In this document: positions 17,934-27,936 of the stretch, piece after piece
Numbering within the stretch: position 1 is the stretch's first letter
Layout: the number at the start of each line of letters is the position of its first letter
Source of the DNA: Bacilli bacterium
GTDB lineage: Bacteria; Bacillota_I; Bacilli_A; RFN20; UBA1709
Length of the DNA: 51,327 nt
Direction of reading: 5' to 3'
NCBI GenBank assembly: GCA_028693955.1
Contig: JAQUUH010000003.1
Coordinates: 1 to 51,327, forward strand
Position numbers and translations under genes: made by a program
The notes under the pieces: generated by a model
The model's input: only the letters and a program-made list of their open reading frames with translations
Database searches by the model: none
Told to the model about the DNA's origin: nothing

Positions 17934-19200
17934 TCCACTTTTTTATTGCATTTAAAGCAATATTTGCAATTTCTTGTTTATCTTTAATAGGACTTGCTAA
18001 AACTCCATAGTTTGCATTCATTGGCTGGAAATTGTAAGGATTACCATTTTCTAAATAGTCAAGCAAAGCACCAATCATTGTCGTTTTAGGAAGTTTTACT
18101 ATTTTTTTCCCTTCTATTATTTTAACTGCATTTATGGCTGCAATAATACCAGTAGCTGCTGATTCAATATATCCTTCAACCCCTGTAATCTGACCTGCAA
18201 AAAGTAAATTTTGATTCTTTTTTGTTATTAACGAAGAATACAAGCATTTTGGTGAATTTATAAATGTGTTCCTATGCATTACTCCATATCTAGCAAATTT
18301 TGCACTATCTAATCCTGGAATCATTGAAAAAATTCTTTTTTGTTCTTTGAATGTTAAATTTGTTTGAAATCCCACAATATTGTATAAAGTATCACTTTGA
18401 TTATCTTGACGTAATTGAGCAACGGCAAAAGGTTTATTGCCATTTCCCATTTCTAAGCCAACTGGCTTTAAAGGACCAAAAAGAAGTGTCTTATAACCTC
18501 TTCTTGCAATTTCTTCAATTGGCAAACAAGCTTCAAAATTAATCATTTTCTCAAATTTTTTTAATTCTACCTTTTCAGCAACTATCAATTCATTGTAAAA
18601 GGCAAAAAATTGCTCTCTAGTAAAAGGCAAATTAATATAATCATCGCCACCTTTGTTATAACGTGATTTTTTATATGCTACATTTCCGATGGTTTCTTTA
18701 TAAACAAGAGGAGAGGCAGCATCATAAAAATAAAAATAATCTTCACCCAAAATCTTTTTTATAGAATTTGATAAATCATCAGAGGTTAAAGGCCCACTCG
18801 CAATTATCGTAACATCATTTAAATTTATTTCTTTAAATTCTTCATGAATTATTTCAACAAACTCATTTTTTTTAAGAACATCAGTAATTTTCTTTGCAAA
18901 TGCTTCACGATCGACAGCAAGTGCTTGTCCCGCTGGAACCTCGCATTCATATGCCATCTTCATAATTAGACTATCAAGAGATGTCATTTCTTTTTTCAAA
19001 AGACCAGCAGCATTATCAATAGCCTTACTTTTTAAAGAATTAGAACAAACTAATTCAGCAAATAAATCAGTGTGGTGAGCAATGGCCTTTTTGCTAGGTC
19101 TCATTTCATATAATTTTACATTAATTCCTCTTTTTGCAACCTGATATGCCGCTTCTGCTCCCGCAAGACCTGCCCCAACTATTACAACTTTTTTATCCAT
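17917..19200 (-). CDS. trmFO: tRNA (uracil-54-C5)-methyltransferase, folate-dependent
   Basis: VVIVGAGLAGAEAAYQ; LVCSNSLKSKAI; LFAGQITGVEGYIESAATG. Confidence 0.96.
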   Translation of the reverse strand: MDKKVVIVGAGLAGAEAAYQVAKRGINVKLYEMRPSKKAIAHHTDLFAELVCSNSLKSKAIDNAAGLLKKEMTSLDSLIMKMAYECEVPAGQALAVDREAFAKKITDVLKKNEFVEIIHEEFKEINLNDVTIIASGPLTSDDLSNSIKKILGEDYFYFYDAASPLVYKETIGNVAYKKSRYNKGGDDYINLPFTREQFFAFYNELIVAEKVELKKFEKMINFEACLPIEEIARRGYKTLLFGPLKPVGLEMGNGNKPFAVAQLRQDNQSDTLYNIVGFQTNLTFKEQKRIFSMIPGLDSAKFARYGVMHRNTFINSPKCLYSSLITKKNQNLLFAGQITGVEGYIESAATGIIAAINAVKIIEGKKIVKLPKTTMIGALLDYLENGNPYNFQPMNANYGVLASPIKDKQEIANIALNAIKKWSEENA

Positions 19201-20518
19201 TATATTGAATTCCTCCAGGAAAACAATTTTGATTCTTATTACATTTTAATACAACCCTTAGATAAAGAGCTGATAAAGCGACATTTGAGTACAAAGAAAA
19301 TAATGAGTATATTTCAAGACCAGAAACCTTACCTTCTTCAAATAATTCAATTTTTCTTAGTATGTAAATTGCTAATAATTTTTTATCTGTTCTTGCAAAT
19401 CTTTCTAAATCAAGAGGATCGAAAGTAACATCCGCATGTTTTAAAAAATCATAATTATTTTCTTTTATTAAATTAACTTTTTCAATAATAATTTGATTAA
19501 ACTCCTGCAAATGATATATTTTTAATCCATCCATTTCAAATGTTTTTCCACAAGCATCAATACCTTGAATTAATTTACTTATTGAATTTGAATACCCTCT
19601 TTGATGCATACTTTTGAATTTTTTAAAAACTCTTTTAGAAGAAAACATCTTGGCAAAATCAATAACTAACCAATTTGCCTTAACATCAAAAATTTTTGCA
19701 ATTAATTTTCTAAAATTTACCGCAAACTCTTTGCCATTATTTATTATTTCATCTTTATAAAAACTGAAATATTCGCCATCCATTTGCTCAAAAAACTTCA
19801 TCGTATCTTGATAACCAATTTGACTATTAATTTTAACAAGATTTTTATCAAACATTAAAAAACTCCCAAGTTCTCTACTTGGCATTATTGTTTCAATATC
19901 TATGTTTGAAGTTTTAACTTTCCTATATATGCCTATAGCTTGAAGGTTTACTGCGATAATCTCATCTGCACCCATATCTATTGCCATATTTATTGGTAAA
20001 TTGTCATAAAATCCTCCATCAATAAACTTACTTTCACCTATTGTTTTAGGTCTAAATGTTGGATAAGCAGTAGCTGACGCCACAAGATAATCAATTAATT
20101 GCCCTTTAGGTATATTATCTATAGTTAAAAATTGTGGTTTTAAAATAGGAAATGTACAAGTAGCTAATCCATATTTTATTTTTGAATTTCTAACAGCATT
20201 CTCATCAACAGCTAATTTCAAAAGATTTTCAAGTGGTTCTGTATTTGCCCCACCAGTTGCTGCTTCCTTCAAAAATTTTGCGTAAACTATTTTAGGGTCT
20301 TTTTCCTCGGTTTTAATTACTTGATTTGGTTCAAGATTAAGCCATAATTTTTCAGCTAAATCATAATTTCCAATAGCAAACATAGCCCCATTTAATGCTC
20401 CAACTGATGTTCCAGTTACAATATCAAAATGAATATTAAGTTCATTTAGTGCTTTCCAAACCCCAAGTTCGTACGCACCTCTTGCTCCGCCTCCACTAAA
20501 AACAAGTGCTCTTTTCAT
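19193..20518 (-). CDS. Patatin-like phospholipase
   Basis: FSGGGARGAYELGVW; GTSVGALNGAMFA; catalytic DGG (FIDGGFYDNLPI). Start placed at internal ATG with GGAGG upstream. Confidence 0.92.
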   Translation of the reverse strand: MKRALVFSGGGARGAYELGVWKALNELNIHFDIVTGTSVGALNGAMFAIGNYDLAEKLWLNLEPNQVIKTEEKDPKIVYAKFLKEAATGGANTEPLENLLKLAVDENAVRNSKIKYGLATCTFPILKPQFLTIDNIPKGQLIDYLVASATAYPTFRPKTIGESKFIDGGFYDNLPINMAIDMGADEIIAVNLQAIGIYRKVKTSNIDIETIMPSRELGSFLMFDKNLVKINSQIGYQDTMKFFEQMDGEYFSFYKDEIINNGKEFAVNFRKLIAKIFDVKANWLVIDFAKMFSSKRVFKKFKSMHQRGYSNSISKLIQGIDACGKTFEMDGLKIYHLQEFNQIIIEKVNLIKENNYDFLKHADVTFDPLDLERFARTDKKLLAIYILRKIELFEEGKVSGLEIYSLFSLYSNVALSALYLRVVLKCNKNQNCFPGGIQYNG

Positions 20519-20603
20519 AAATACCTCCACTGTTCTTTACAAATATTATACGAAATAAAAGAAAATAAATATATAGATTTTATAAAAAATAATGGCATAA
20601 CCA

Positions 20604-22568
20604 TTATTTTTTCTTGCTATAAAACGACTTTTTCTTAAAACTCTCCTTATAATCACATTCTGGATAGCGATTGCATGCCAAGAATGTTCCATATTTACCT
20701 TTTCGCACAACCAACTTTCCTTGACCACACTTTGGACAAACTTTTGCATTTTCAGGAATTTCTTTTTCTATCTTTTTAATAAAAGTACAATCTGGATATC
20801 CACTGCAACCAATAAAGTCTCCAAATTTTCCTCTTTTTTCAATCAATGGCTTTCCACACACAGGACAATTTTCACCAGTTTTAGTTGCTTCGACTTCCTG
20901 CATATTTAATATTGCATAATCCAACTGATTTTGAAATTCAGAATCAAAGTCTTTTAAAACATCGAGCTCTTTTATCTTTCCTATTGCTACTTCATCTAAT
21001 TGTTTTTCAAGTTCTGCAGTATATTTTGCATCAACAATTTTTGTAAAAAACTCGCTTAATTTATCACTTGTTAACATACCTTGCTTAGTTGGAGTAATAT
21101 ACCCTTTTTTCTCAGAGATGTAGCCCCTATTAAGCAATATGTCAATTGTTGAAGCATATGTACTTGGTCTACCAATACCCAACTCTTCCATCGTTTTTAC
21201 AAGTCTTGCTTCGCTAAATCGACTTGGTGGTGTTGTAAATTTTTGTTCTTTTTCAATACTCTTAATTTCTAAAATTTCTTTTTCGTTATAAGGATATACC
21301 TTTTCTTCAATGCTTTTTTCAAATGCACTGTACAATTTTGAATAACCCTTAAATTTTATTTTTACTCCACTTAATTCAAAAAATAAATTATTGCTTTCTA
21401 GTAAATAAGTTGTATTTTCTTGGACTCTTGGTTTCATCATTGAAGCAAGAGCTCTTGCATATATAAGACCATATAATTTGTATTGATCTTTACTTAATTT
21501 ATCTTTAATGGATTTTGGAGTTATTCCAGCATTTGTTGGTCTAATACCTTCATGAGCATCTTGAATCTTTTCATCACTTTTATGTGAATATGCTTTACCC
21601 ACATAATTAGCCCCATATAATTCTTCAATTTGTTTTTTAGCCGAATTAATAAAAATAGGCGACAATCTGTAAGAATCTGTTCTCATATAGGTAATTATTC
21701 CTTGATAACCTTTGCCAGTATCCACACCCTCATATAATTCTTGAGCAATTTTCATAGTTTTTTTAGCAGAAAAACCCAAATGATTAAAAGCCTCTTGTTG
21801 TAAAGAAGATGTGGTAAATGGTGGTCGTGCGTAATACTCTTTTTCTTCAGTTTTTCTTTCGACAACTACAAGTTTATCACCAATTCTTTTAATTATATCA
21901 AGAGCTTCTTGCTCATTATTTATTTTTGGTAATTCACCATCAACTTTTATAAGTTTTGCTTTTATTTTGTCATCATCTAAAATTGCATATATATTCCAAT
22001 ATTCCTTAGGAATAAATTCACTTATTTCTTTTTCTTTATCGCATATCAATTTCAAAACAGCTGATTGAACTCTACCTGCTGATTTAGATTTTATCTTGCT
22101 TTGAAGCAATGACGATAATTTAAATCCTAGTATCCTATCAATTATTCTTCTTGTTTCTTGAGAATGAACTAAATCCATATCAATAATTCTTTGATTTTCA
22201 AGCGCATTTTTAATGCCAAATGGAGTTATTTCATTAAAATCCAATCTAGGAGTTGTATCTATATCAAGATTCAAAGTCATGGCTAAATGCCAAGAAATTG
22301 CTTCTCCTTCTCTATCTGGGTCAGTCGCAAGAAGTACTTCATCACTTTTTTCAAAAGCATTTTTTAGTTTTGTTATAGTCGATTTACTTCTAGGATAAAC
22401 TTCATAAACAGGGGTATAATTATTTTCTATATCAACACCTAAATTATCTTTTCCTGAAATAGCCAAATCACGAATATGACCATAAGAAGCCATGACCTTG
22501 TAATCTTTTCCAAGATATTTTGATATTGTTTTTACTTTGGTTGGTGATTCAACAATAACTAATTTCAA
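20604..22568 (-). CDS. topA: DNA topoisomerase I
   Basis: VIVESPTKVKTISKYLG; TDPDREGEAISWHLA; YMRTDSYRLS; two C-terminal zinc-ribbon repeats. Confidence 0.97.
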   Translation of the reverse strand: MKLVIVESPTKVKTISKYLGKDYKVMASYGHIRDLAISGKDNLGVDIENNYTPVYEVYPRSKSTITKLKNAFEKSDEVLLATDPDREGEAISWHLAMTLNLDIDTTPRLDFNEITPFGIKNALENQRIIDMDLVHSQETRRIIDRILGFKLSSLLQSKIKSKSAGRVQSAVLKLICDKEKEISEFIPKEYWNIYAILDDDKIKAKLIKVDGELPKINNEQEALDIIKRIGDKLVVVERKTEEKEYYARPPFTTSSLQQEAFNHLGFSAKKTMKIAQELYEGVDTGKGYQGIITYMRTDSYRLSPIFINSAKKQIEELYGANYVGKAYSHKSDEKIQDAHEGIRPTNAGITPKSIKDKLSKDQYKLYGLIYARALASMMKPRVQENTTYLLESNNLFFELSGVKIKFKGYSKLYSAFEKSIEEKVYPYNEKEILEIKSIEKEQKFTTPPSRFSEARLVKTMEELGIGRPSTYASTIDILLNRGYISEKKGYITPTKQGMLTSDKLSEFFTKIVDAKYTAELEKQLDEVAIGKIKELDVLKDFDSEFQNQLDYAILNMQEVEATKTGENCPVCGKPLIEKRGKFGDFIGCSGYPDCTFIKKIEKEIPENAKVCPKCGQGKLVVRKGKYGTFLACNRYPECDYKESFKKKSFYSKKK

Positions 22569-22593
22569 TCTAATTCCCCCTTACAAAATCTAA

Positions 22594-22621
22594 ATATTAT
22601 ATATTATTAAGACTTTGTCAA
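22594..22621 (-). promoter_or_regulatory. Candidate promoter for topA
   Basis: Minus strand TTGACA-16-TAATAT. Confidence 0.5.
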
Positions 22622-22670
22622 ATACTTTTTTTGTTTTTCTTATTATATATTATTCATATAATATATCTTT

Positions 22671-23432
22671 TTATAAAAATTCTTCAAGAATATCAGAAAC
22701 TTTTTCTGTTAACTTTGCTCCTTGCTTAATTAAAAGATTGCATCCAGAGTCAACATTGGCAACATTTGGAACACAAAAAACTTCTTTGTTATAACTTAAT
22801 CCATATCTAACCGTTATCATTGTTCCACTTTTTATTTTGGATTCTACTACTAATATCCCTTTACATAATGCAGCAATAAGTCTATTACGATAAGGGAAAT
22901 TACTTTTTATTGGTTTTGAACCATCTGGATATTCACTTATTATTAGACCATTACGCACTATACTATCATATAATGTCTTATTTTCTTTTGGATAGACAAC
23001 ATCTATTCCTTGAGCAACAATCGCAATAGTCCCTCCGTTTAAAGCCAAAGCTTTTTGATGAGCAATACTATCAATACCTTTAGCACTTCCACTTACAATA
23101 ACATAACCCTTGGCAACTAAATCACTAACAAGAATATTGGTCATTTTCTCTCCATAAGAAGTATTTTCTCTAGATCCTATTACAGATATTTTATTAATGG
23201 TTTTTAATAAATCATAGTTTCCCTGATAATAAATAACATATGGTGGACAATCTATCAACTTTAATTCTTCTGGATAATCACTAGATAAAATCGTGACATA
23301 TTTTGATTTAATACTTTTCTTAATATCTTCTAATTTTTTATAATCTACAGGCATTTTATTTTTAATACTATCATATATTTTTAACCAATCACCATTAAAA
23401 ATATAAGAAAAATAAAGCAAAATATCATCCAT
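22671..23432 (-). CDS. dprA: DNA-processing protein DprA
   Basis: SVIGSRENTSYG; IVSGSAKGIDSIAHQKAL; GTMITVRYGLSYNKEVFCVP; short (253 aa) Rossmann core. Confidence 0.92.
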   Translation of the reverse strand: MDDILLYFSYIFNGDWLKIYDSIKNKMPVDYKKLEDIKKSIKSKYVTILSSDYPEELKLIDCPPYVIYYQGNYDLLKTINKISVIGSRENTSYGEKMTNILVSDLVAKGYVIVSGSAKGIDSIAHQKALALNGGTIAIVAQGIDVVYPKENKTLYDSIVRNGLIISEYPDGSKPIKSNFPYRNRLIAALCKGILVVESKIKSGTMITVRYGLSYNKEVFCVPNVANVDSGCNLLIKQGAKLTEKVSDILEEFL

Positions 23433-23498
23433 GTTTGTTCTCCTTTTTGCTTTATTATATTATCAATAATCATCTTTATGGTTTCATGATAGTATCAA

Positions 23499-24122
23499 TT
23501 AAGTCAAATCAAGCTTCGGTTTAATAATGGAAAAAATAGGTTCAAAAGTTTTGCGATGCTCTTCACAAACGCCATATTTTTCAAGCGCCTTAATGTGATT
23601 TTTAGTTGCATAGCCTTTATTGTTTTTAAAATCATACAAAGGATATTTTTTATCCAATTCCAGCATTATATTATCTCTTGTAACTTTTGCTAAAATAGAA
23701 GCTGCTGCAATTGAAATAGATTTTTCATCACCTTTTATAAGAGGCAAAATTGGGCAATTATAACCTTTTATTGGCATGGCATCTGTAAGAATACCATCAT
23801 AATTTATTTTAAGATTATTTATTGCTCTAATCATTCCTTCTTTTGATGCCATATATATGTTTAACCTATCTATATCTTCTAAAGAAACAATTACAACACT
23901 ATAATCTAATGCTACTTTTATTATTTCACTATATAATTCTCTTCTTTTTTTATCTGTTAGTTTTTTTGAATCATTTATTGAAACATTAACATAATCATTT
24001 GGAAGAACAACAGCAGCTACAACAAGTGGACCGGCAATAGGACCTCTTCCTGCCTCATCAGTACCAACAATAGTTGTACAACCTAAATTCATTAATTGAG
24101 TCTCATATTCACGATTTGCCAC
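23499..24122 (-). CDS. rnhB: Ribonuclease HII
   Basis: VGTDEAGRGPIAGPLVVAAV; SIAAASILAKVTRD. Confidence 0.97.
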   Translation of the reverse strand: MANREYETQLMNLGCTTIVGTDEAGRGPIAGPLVVAAVVLPNDYVNVSINDSKKLTDKKRRELYSEIIKVALDYSVVIVSLEDIDRLNIYMASKEGMIRAINNLKINYDGILTDAMPIKGYNCPILPLIKGDEKSISIAAASILAKVTRDNIMLELDKKYPLYDFKNNKGYATKNHIKALEKYGVCEEHRKTFEPIFSIIKPKLDLT

Positions 24123-24124
24123 CT

Positions 24125-24985
24125 CTATTCGCCTACTCTTTCTAAAGAAATTCTCCCAAGCTTCCCGTTTTGAAAATCTTTAATAATTGTGGTTATTACT
24201 CTAGTCTCATCTACCTTACCTTCTCCTAATAAATAACCTCTTTTAATTCCAATAGCGACAATTATTTTCTCAATTGATTTTTCATCAACAATGTTTATAT
24301 CCTCAATATCATAATATCTTGATAACAAACCCTTATAATTTTTATTTAAAAACTCCACCAATTCACTAAATAAGATATCCATAGGTAAAATACTGCTTTT
24401 TATAGTGCCTATAAGCGCCAATTTAACACCTACTCTTTTATCTTCAAAGTTTGGCCATAAAACGCCTGGCGTATCAAGAAGTTCCATTTGCTTATTTATT
24501 TTTATCCATTGCTGTGCTTTGGTAACACCTGGCCTATTTTCCGCGATTGTTACTTTCTTTTTACATAATCTATTAATTAATGTTGATTTACCAACATTTG
24601 GTATACCAGCAATTAGATATCTAACAGCTCGTGATTTTAATCCTTTATTTTGCTCTTTTTCAAACTTGTCTTTTAATAATTTCCGTGCTAAATCATTAAT
24701 AACACTTAAACTGTTATTATTTAAATCTAAACATAAAGTAGGTATTCCATTTTGTTCAAAATACTTTTTCCACTCATCACTTAATTTGTCATTTGCAAGA
24801 TCTTTTTTTGTTAAAATGCGGATTCTTGGCTTATTAGCAATTATCTTTTGTAATTCTGGATTTTCGCTCGCCAAAGGAGCTCTAGAATCTACTAATTCTA
24901 AAACAATATCAATTACCTTAATTTTATCTTGAATTTCCTTTAGAGCTTTTGTCATGTGCCCTGGAAACCACTGAAATTGTTTCAT
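24125..24985 (-). CDS. rbgA: Ribosome biogenesis GTPase RbgA/YlqF
   Basis: QWFPGHMTKALKEI; circularly permuted GTPase motifs (LTKKDL, GIPNVGKSTLIN, DTPGVLWP); start at ATG with AAAGGAG. Confidence 0.95.
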   Translation of the reverse strand: MKQFQWFPGHMTKALKEIQDKIKVIDIVLELVDSRAPLASENPELQKIIANKPRIRILTKKDLANDKLSDEWKKYFEQNGIPTLCLDLNNNSLSVINDLARKLLKDKFEKEQNKGLKSRAVRYLIAGIPNVGKSTLINRLCKKKVTIAENRPGVTKAQQWIKINKQMELLDTPGVLWPNFEDKRVGVKLALIGTIKSSILPMDILFSELVEFLNKNYKGLLSRYYDIEDINIVDEKSIEKIIVAIGIKRGYLLGEGKVDETRVITTIIKDFQNGKLGRISLERVGE

Positions 24986-24996
24986 AAATGTCTCCT

Positions 24997-25563
24997 TTAT
25001 AACCAAATAACTCTTTTCCAAATAGAGTCTTGTTTGCGAAAAGCAACAATAGCTTTTCCAATAATATCTTCTTTTCTAACATGAACTTGCTCAATAAACA
25101 TTCTAGAGTCAAAAGATTCTAAACGATTATCACCAACTAAAAAATATTCATCATCAAGAAGGGTAATTCCCTCACTACAAACCTTAAAATTTGAATAACA
25201 GGTGTTATTTTTGTTATCGCTTGTAATAAAGCTCTCTTCCACTTTTTGACCATTGACATATAAATCATTCCCTATATAACGGATTTCCTCACCAGGAAGC
25301 CCTATTACTCTTTTAATTATATGTTCATCATATAAATCAGCAATAACTATATCAAATCTTTTCACACCAACTTTTTTATAAATAAATATATCTTTTATTC
25401 CTTGATCTTCTTGATAAAGGGTTGGCTCCATAGAAGATCCAATAACACTAAATGAACCTAAAAGAAAATCTGAAATTAAGTAAGAAGATAAAAAACTAAT
25501 TAAAACAACAAAAATCAAGATAGTTAGAATCTTAAAAATTTTGTTTTGCATACATTGGTTCAT
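24997..25563 (-). CDS. lepB: Signal peptidase I
   Basis: VIGSSMEPTL catalytic Ser; IIKRVIGLPGE catalytic Lys; YFLVGDNRLES(F)DSR. Confidence 0.95.
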   Translation of the reverse strand: MNQCMQNKIFKILTILIFVVLISFLSSYLISDFLLGSFSVIGSSMEPTLYQEDQGIKDIFIYKKVGVKRFDIVIADLYDEHIIKRVIGLPGEEIRYIGNDLYVNGQKVEESFITSDNKNNTCYSNFKVCSEGITLLDDEYFLVGDNRLESFDSRMFIEQVHVRKEDIIGKAIVAFRKQDSIWKRVIWL

Positions 25564-25609
25564 CCCCTTTATGTACTAATATACTAGCATATTTCAATAA
25601 TTATTAAAA

Positions 25610-25634
25610 TAAAAAGAGCCCTAAAGCTCTTTTG
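25610..25634 (-). terminator. Terminator after rplS
   Basis: Minus strand AAAAGAGC-TTTAGG-GCTCTTTTT. Confidence 0.75.
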
Positions 25635-25645
25635 ATGTCACCTAA

Positions 25646-26032
25646 TTACTCTTTTGTTTCTGCTTCTACTGATACTCGACGTTTTTCCTTGATTCGAGCA
25701 GATTTTCCAGAACGATCGCGCAAATAATACAACTTATTTCTACGAACAACACCATGTTTAATTACTTCAATTTTAGCAACTATTGGTGAATGTACTGGGA
25801 AGTTTCTTTCAACTCCGATTGAAGAAGAAATCTTTCTTACGGTAAATGACTCAGAAATACCAGATCCTTTGCGTGATATAACAACACCTTGGAAAACTTG
25901 GATTCTTTCTTTTGCACCCTCAACAATACGTACGTGAACTTTCACTGTATCTCCAGCTCTAAAACTAGGAATATCTTTTCTTAATTGACTAGATGTTACT
26001 TGTTCAACTAATTTCATGTTCATGTATTTCAC
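25646..26032 (-). CDS. rplS: 50S ribosomal protein L19
   Basis: [56 protein letters not shown]. Confidence 0.97.
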   Translation of the reverse strand: MKYMNMKLVEQVTSSQLRKDIPSFRAGDTVKVHVRIVEGAKERIQVFQGVVISRKGSGISESFTVRKISSSIGVERNFPVHSPIVAKIEVIKHGVVRRNKLYYLRDRSGKSARIKEKRRVSVEAETKE

Positions 26033-26040
26033 ACTCCTTT

Positions 26041-26112
26041 TCTTAAAGTGTTCATAAGTCGTGACTAACTTAGCGGATCACCTGCAGCACGAAAATACGT
26101 GCGAGATGATTT
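26041..26112 (-). promoter_or_regulatory. Probable L19-type ribosomal leader upstream of rplS
   Basis: Minus strand ATCATC/GGTGAT enclosing GCACG-TATTTT-CGTGC, then TAAGT-TAGTCACG-ACTTA; located between a promoter and the rplS start. Confidence 0.5.
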
Positions 26113-26134
26113 TAACATAATGTTCCAATTATAG

Positions 26135-26162
26135 CAACTATTTATTAAAAAGTAATTGTTGA
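26135..26162 (-). promoter_or_regulatory. Promoter for rplS
   Basis: Minus strand TTACTT-16-TATAAT upstream of the leader (coordinates approximate). Confidence 0.6.
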
Positions 26163-27791
26163 TTTTAATTCGCATATTCTATTAAACACTAGATTATCCA
26201 ATGATGATTTTTTATCAACACAGAAATAGCCTATTCTAGGGAATTGATACCTATTTAAAGGCTTAGCATCTTTAAAATAATTTTCAACATATCCATCCAT
26301 CACTTTCCAAGAATTAGCATTAAACCTTTCCATGAAAGATTTATCTTTATTTTCTGGGGTTTCTTCAAGTAATAGGGGTTCAAATAAATTGAATTTTGCC
26401 TTTAATGATGAAGAGGCATCAACAAAGTGAATGTTACCATTTGGTTTTCTTTTATCAAAACCACTTCCTGATTTTGTTTCTGGATCATAAGTGCAATGGA
26501 TTTCAATGATATTACCTTCATCATCTTTTATTACTTCATTGCATTTTACAAAATAAGCATACATTAATCTTACTTCAACATCTTTTGCTAATCTTTTCCA
26601 TTTTCTATTTGGCATTTCTTCTATAAAATCTTCTTTTTCAATATATAAATTGCGCGAAAAACTAATTTTTCTTTGTCCTAAACCTTCATTTTCTTGATTA
26701 TTAGGAGCATCCAAATATTCAACTTTGCCTTCTGGATAATTAGTTATTACTACTTTTAAGGGATTAATAACTGCAAACGGTCTATCTACTTTTAATTTCA
26801 AATCCTCTCTTAAAAAGTAATCTAACTTTTCATATGGAGTTGTTGAATTGGTTCTTGAAAGACCAGTATCTAAAATAAATTCTCTAATAGCACTAGGGGT
26901 ATAACCTCTTCTACGAATACCATGCAAAGTAGGAAGTCTTGGGTCATCATACCCCTCAACCTTTTGTGACTCTACTAATTCTTTTAAGTATCTTTTCGAC
27001 ATTATCGTGTGGGTTATATTTAGTCTTCCAAATTCTATTTGATGGGGAACATGAGGCATTTCACATTCTTTTACAAACCAATCGTATAGTGGGCGATGAT
27101 TTTCAAATTCTATTGAACATAGTGAATGTGTCACTCCCTCTATTGCATCTTGCAATGGATGAGCAAAATCATACATTGGATATATGCACCATTTATCTTT
27201 AGTATTGTGGTGAGAAACATGAAGTATCCTATATATAACAGGATCTCTCATATTAATATTAGGACTTTGCATATCAATTTTGGCACGCAAAACTTTTTCA
27301 CCATCTTTAAATTCACCTTTTCTCATTCTTTCAAATAAATCTAAATTTTCTGCTACTGAACGATTTCTATATGGAGAATCTTTACCGCCTTCAGTTAATG
27401 TTCCACGATATTGAGCAATTTCTTCTTGAGATAAGTCACAAACATAAGCAAGCCCTTTTTTAATTAAAACTAAAGCTCTATTATAAGTTTCTTCAAAATA
27501 ATTTGATCCAAAAAAAACATTATTTGGATGATAGCCCAACCATTCAATGTCTTTTTTTATTGCCTCAACAAACTCTGCTCCTTCTTTTGCTGGATTTGTA
27601 TCATCAAAACGAAGATTTGTTTTTCCGTTAAATGCAGCAGCCAATTCAAAATTTGTAATTATAGCCCTAGCATGTCCAATATGTAAATAGGCATTAGGCT
27701 CAGGAGGAAAACGAGTAACTATTGCTGCAACTCTTTTTTCAGCCAAATCATTTTCCATAATTGTTTTAATAAAATTAGATATCTCTTGCAT
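26145..27791 (-). CDS. glnS: Glutaminyl-tRNA synthetase
   Basis: [42 protein letters not shown] (MSK loop); start at ATG preceded by CGGAGG. Confidence 0.96.
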   Translation of the reverse strand: MQEISNFIKTIMENDLAEKRVAAIVTRFPPEPNAYLHIGHARAIITNFELAAAFNGKTNLRFDDTNPAKEGAEFVEAIKKDIEWLGYHPNNVFFGSNYFEETYNRALVLIKKGLAYVCDLSQEEIAQYRGTLTEGGKDSPYRNRSVAENLDLFERMRKGEFKDGEKVLRAKIDMQSPNINMRDPVIYRILHVSHHNTKDKWCIYPMYDFAHPLQDAIEGVTHSLCSIEFENHRPLYDWFVKECEMPHVPHQIEFGRLNITHTIMSKRYLKELVESQKVEGYDDPRLPTLHGIRRRGYTPSAIREFILDTGLSRTNSTTPYEKLDYFLREDLKLKVDRPFAVINPLKVVITNYPEGKVEYLDAPNNQENEGLGQRKISFSRNLYIEKEDFIEEMPNRKWKRLAKDVEVRLMYAYFVKCNEVIKDDEGNIIEIHCTYDPETKSGSGFDKRKPNGNIHFVDASSSLKAKFNLFEPLLLEETPENKDKSFMERFNANSWKVMDGYVENYFKDAKPLNRYQFPRIGYFCVDKKSSLDNLVFNRICELKSTITF

Positions 27792-27936
27792 AACAAAAAC
27801 CTCCGTTTTTTCTACATAATTAGTTCTACTAATATTATATATATTATACTTCATAATATTATTTTTCAAACAGTTTTAAAAAACTCTTCCAAATACTCTA
27901 GATAATTATGTATAATTATTAAGGTCATTCTAGGAG

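Noticed and set aside
20546-20749. 67-aa minus-strand ORF overlapping the topA 3' end
   Set aside because: Out-of-frame read of the topA zinc-ribbon coding region.
22640-22672. AT palindrome ATATATTATTCATATAATATAT as a possible operator
   Set aside because: Pure A/T palindromes arise easily at this composition; at best a weak dprA terminator.
24405-24932. 175-aa plus-strand ORF opposite rbgA
   Set aside because: Long but entirely antisense to a conserved GTPase; composition mirrors the antisense strand.
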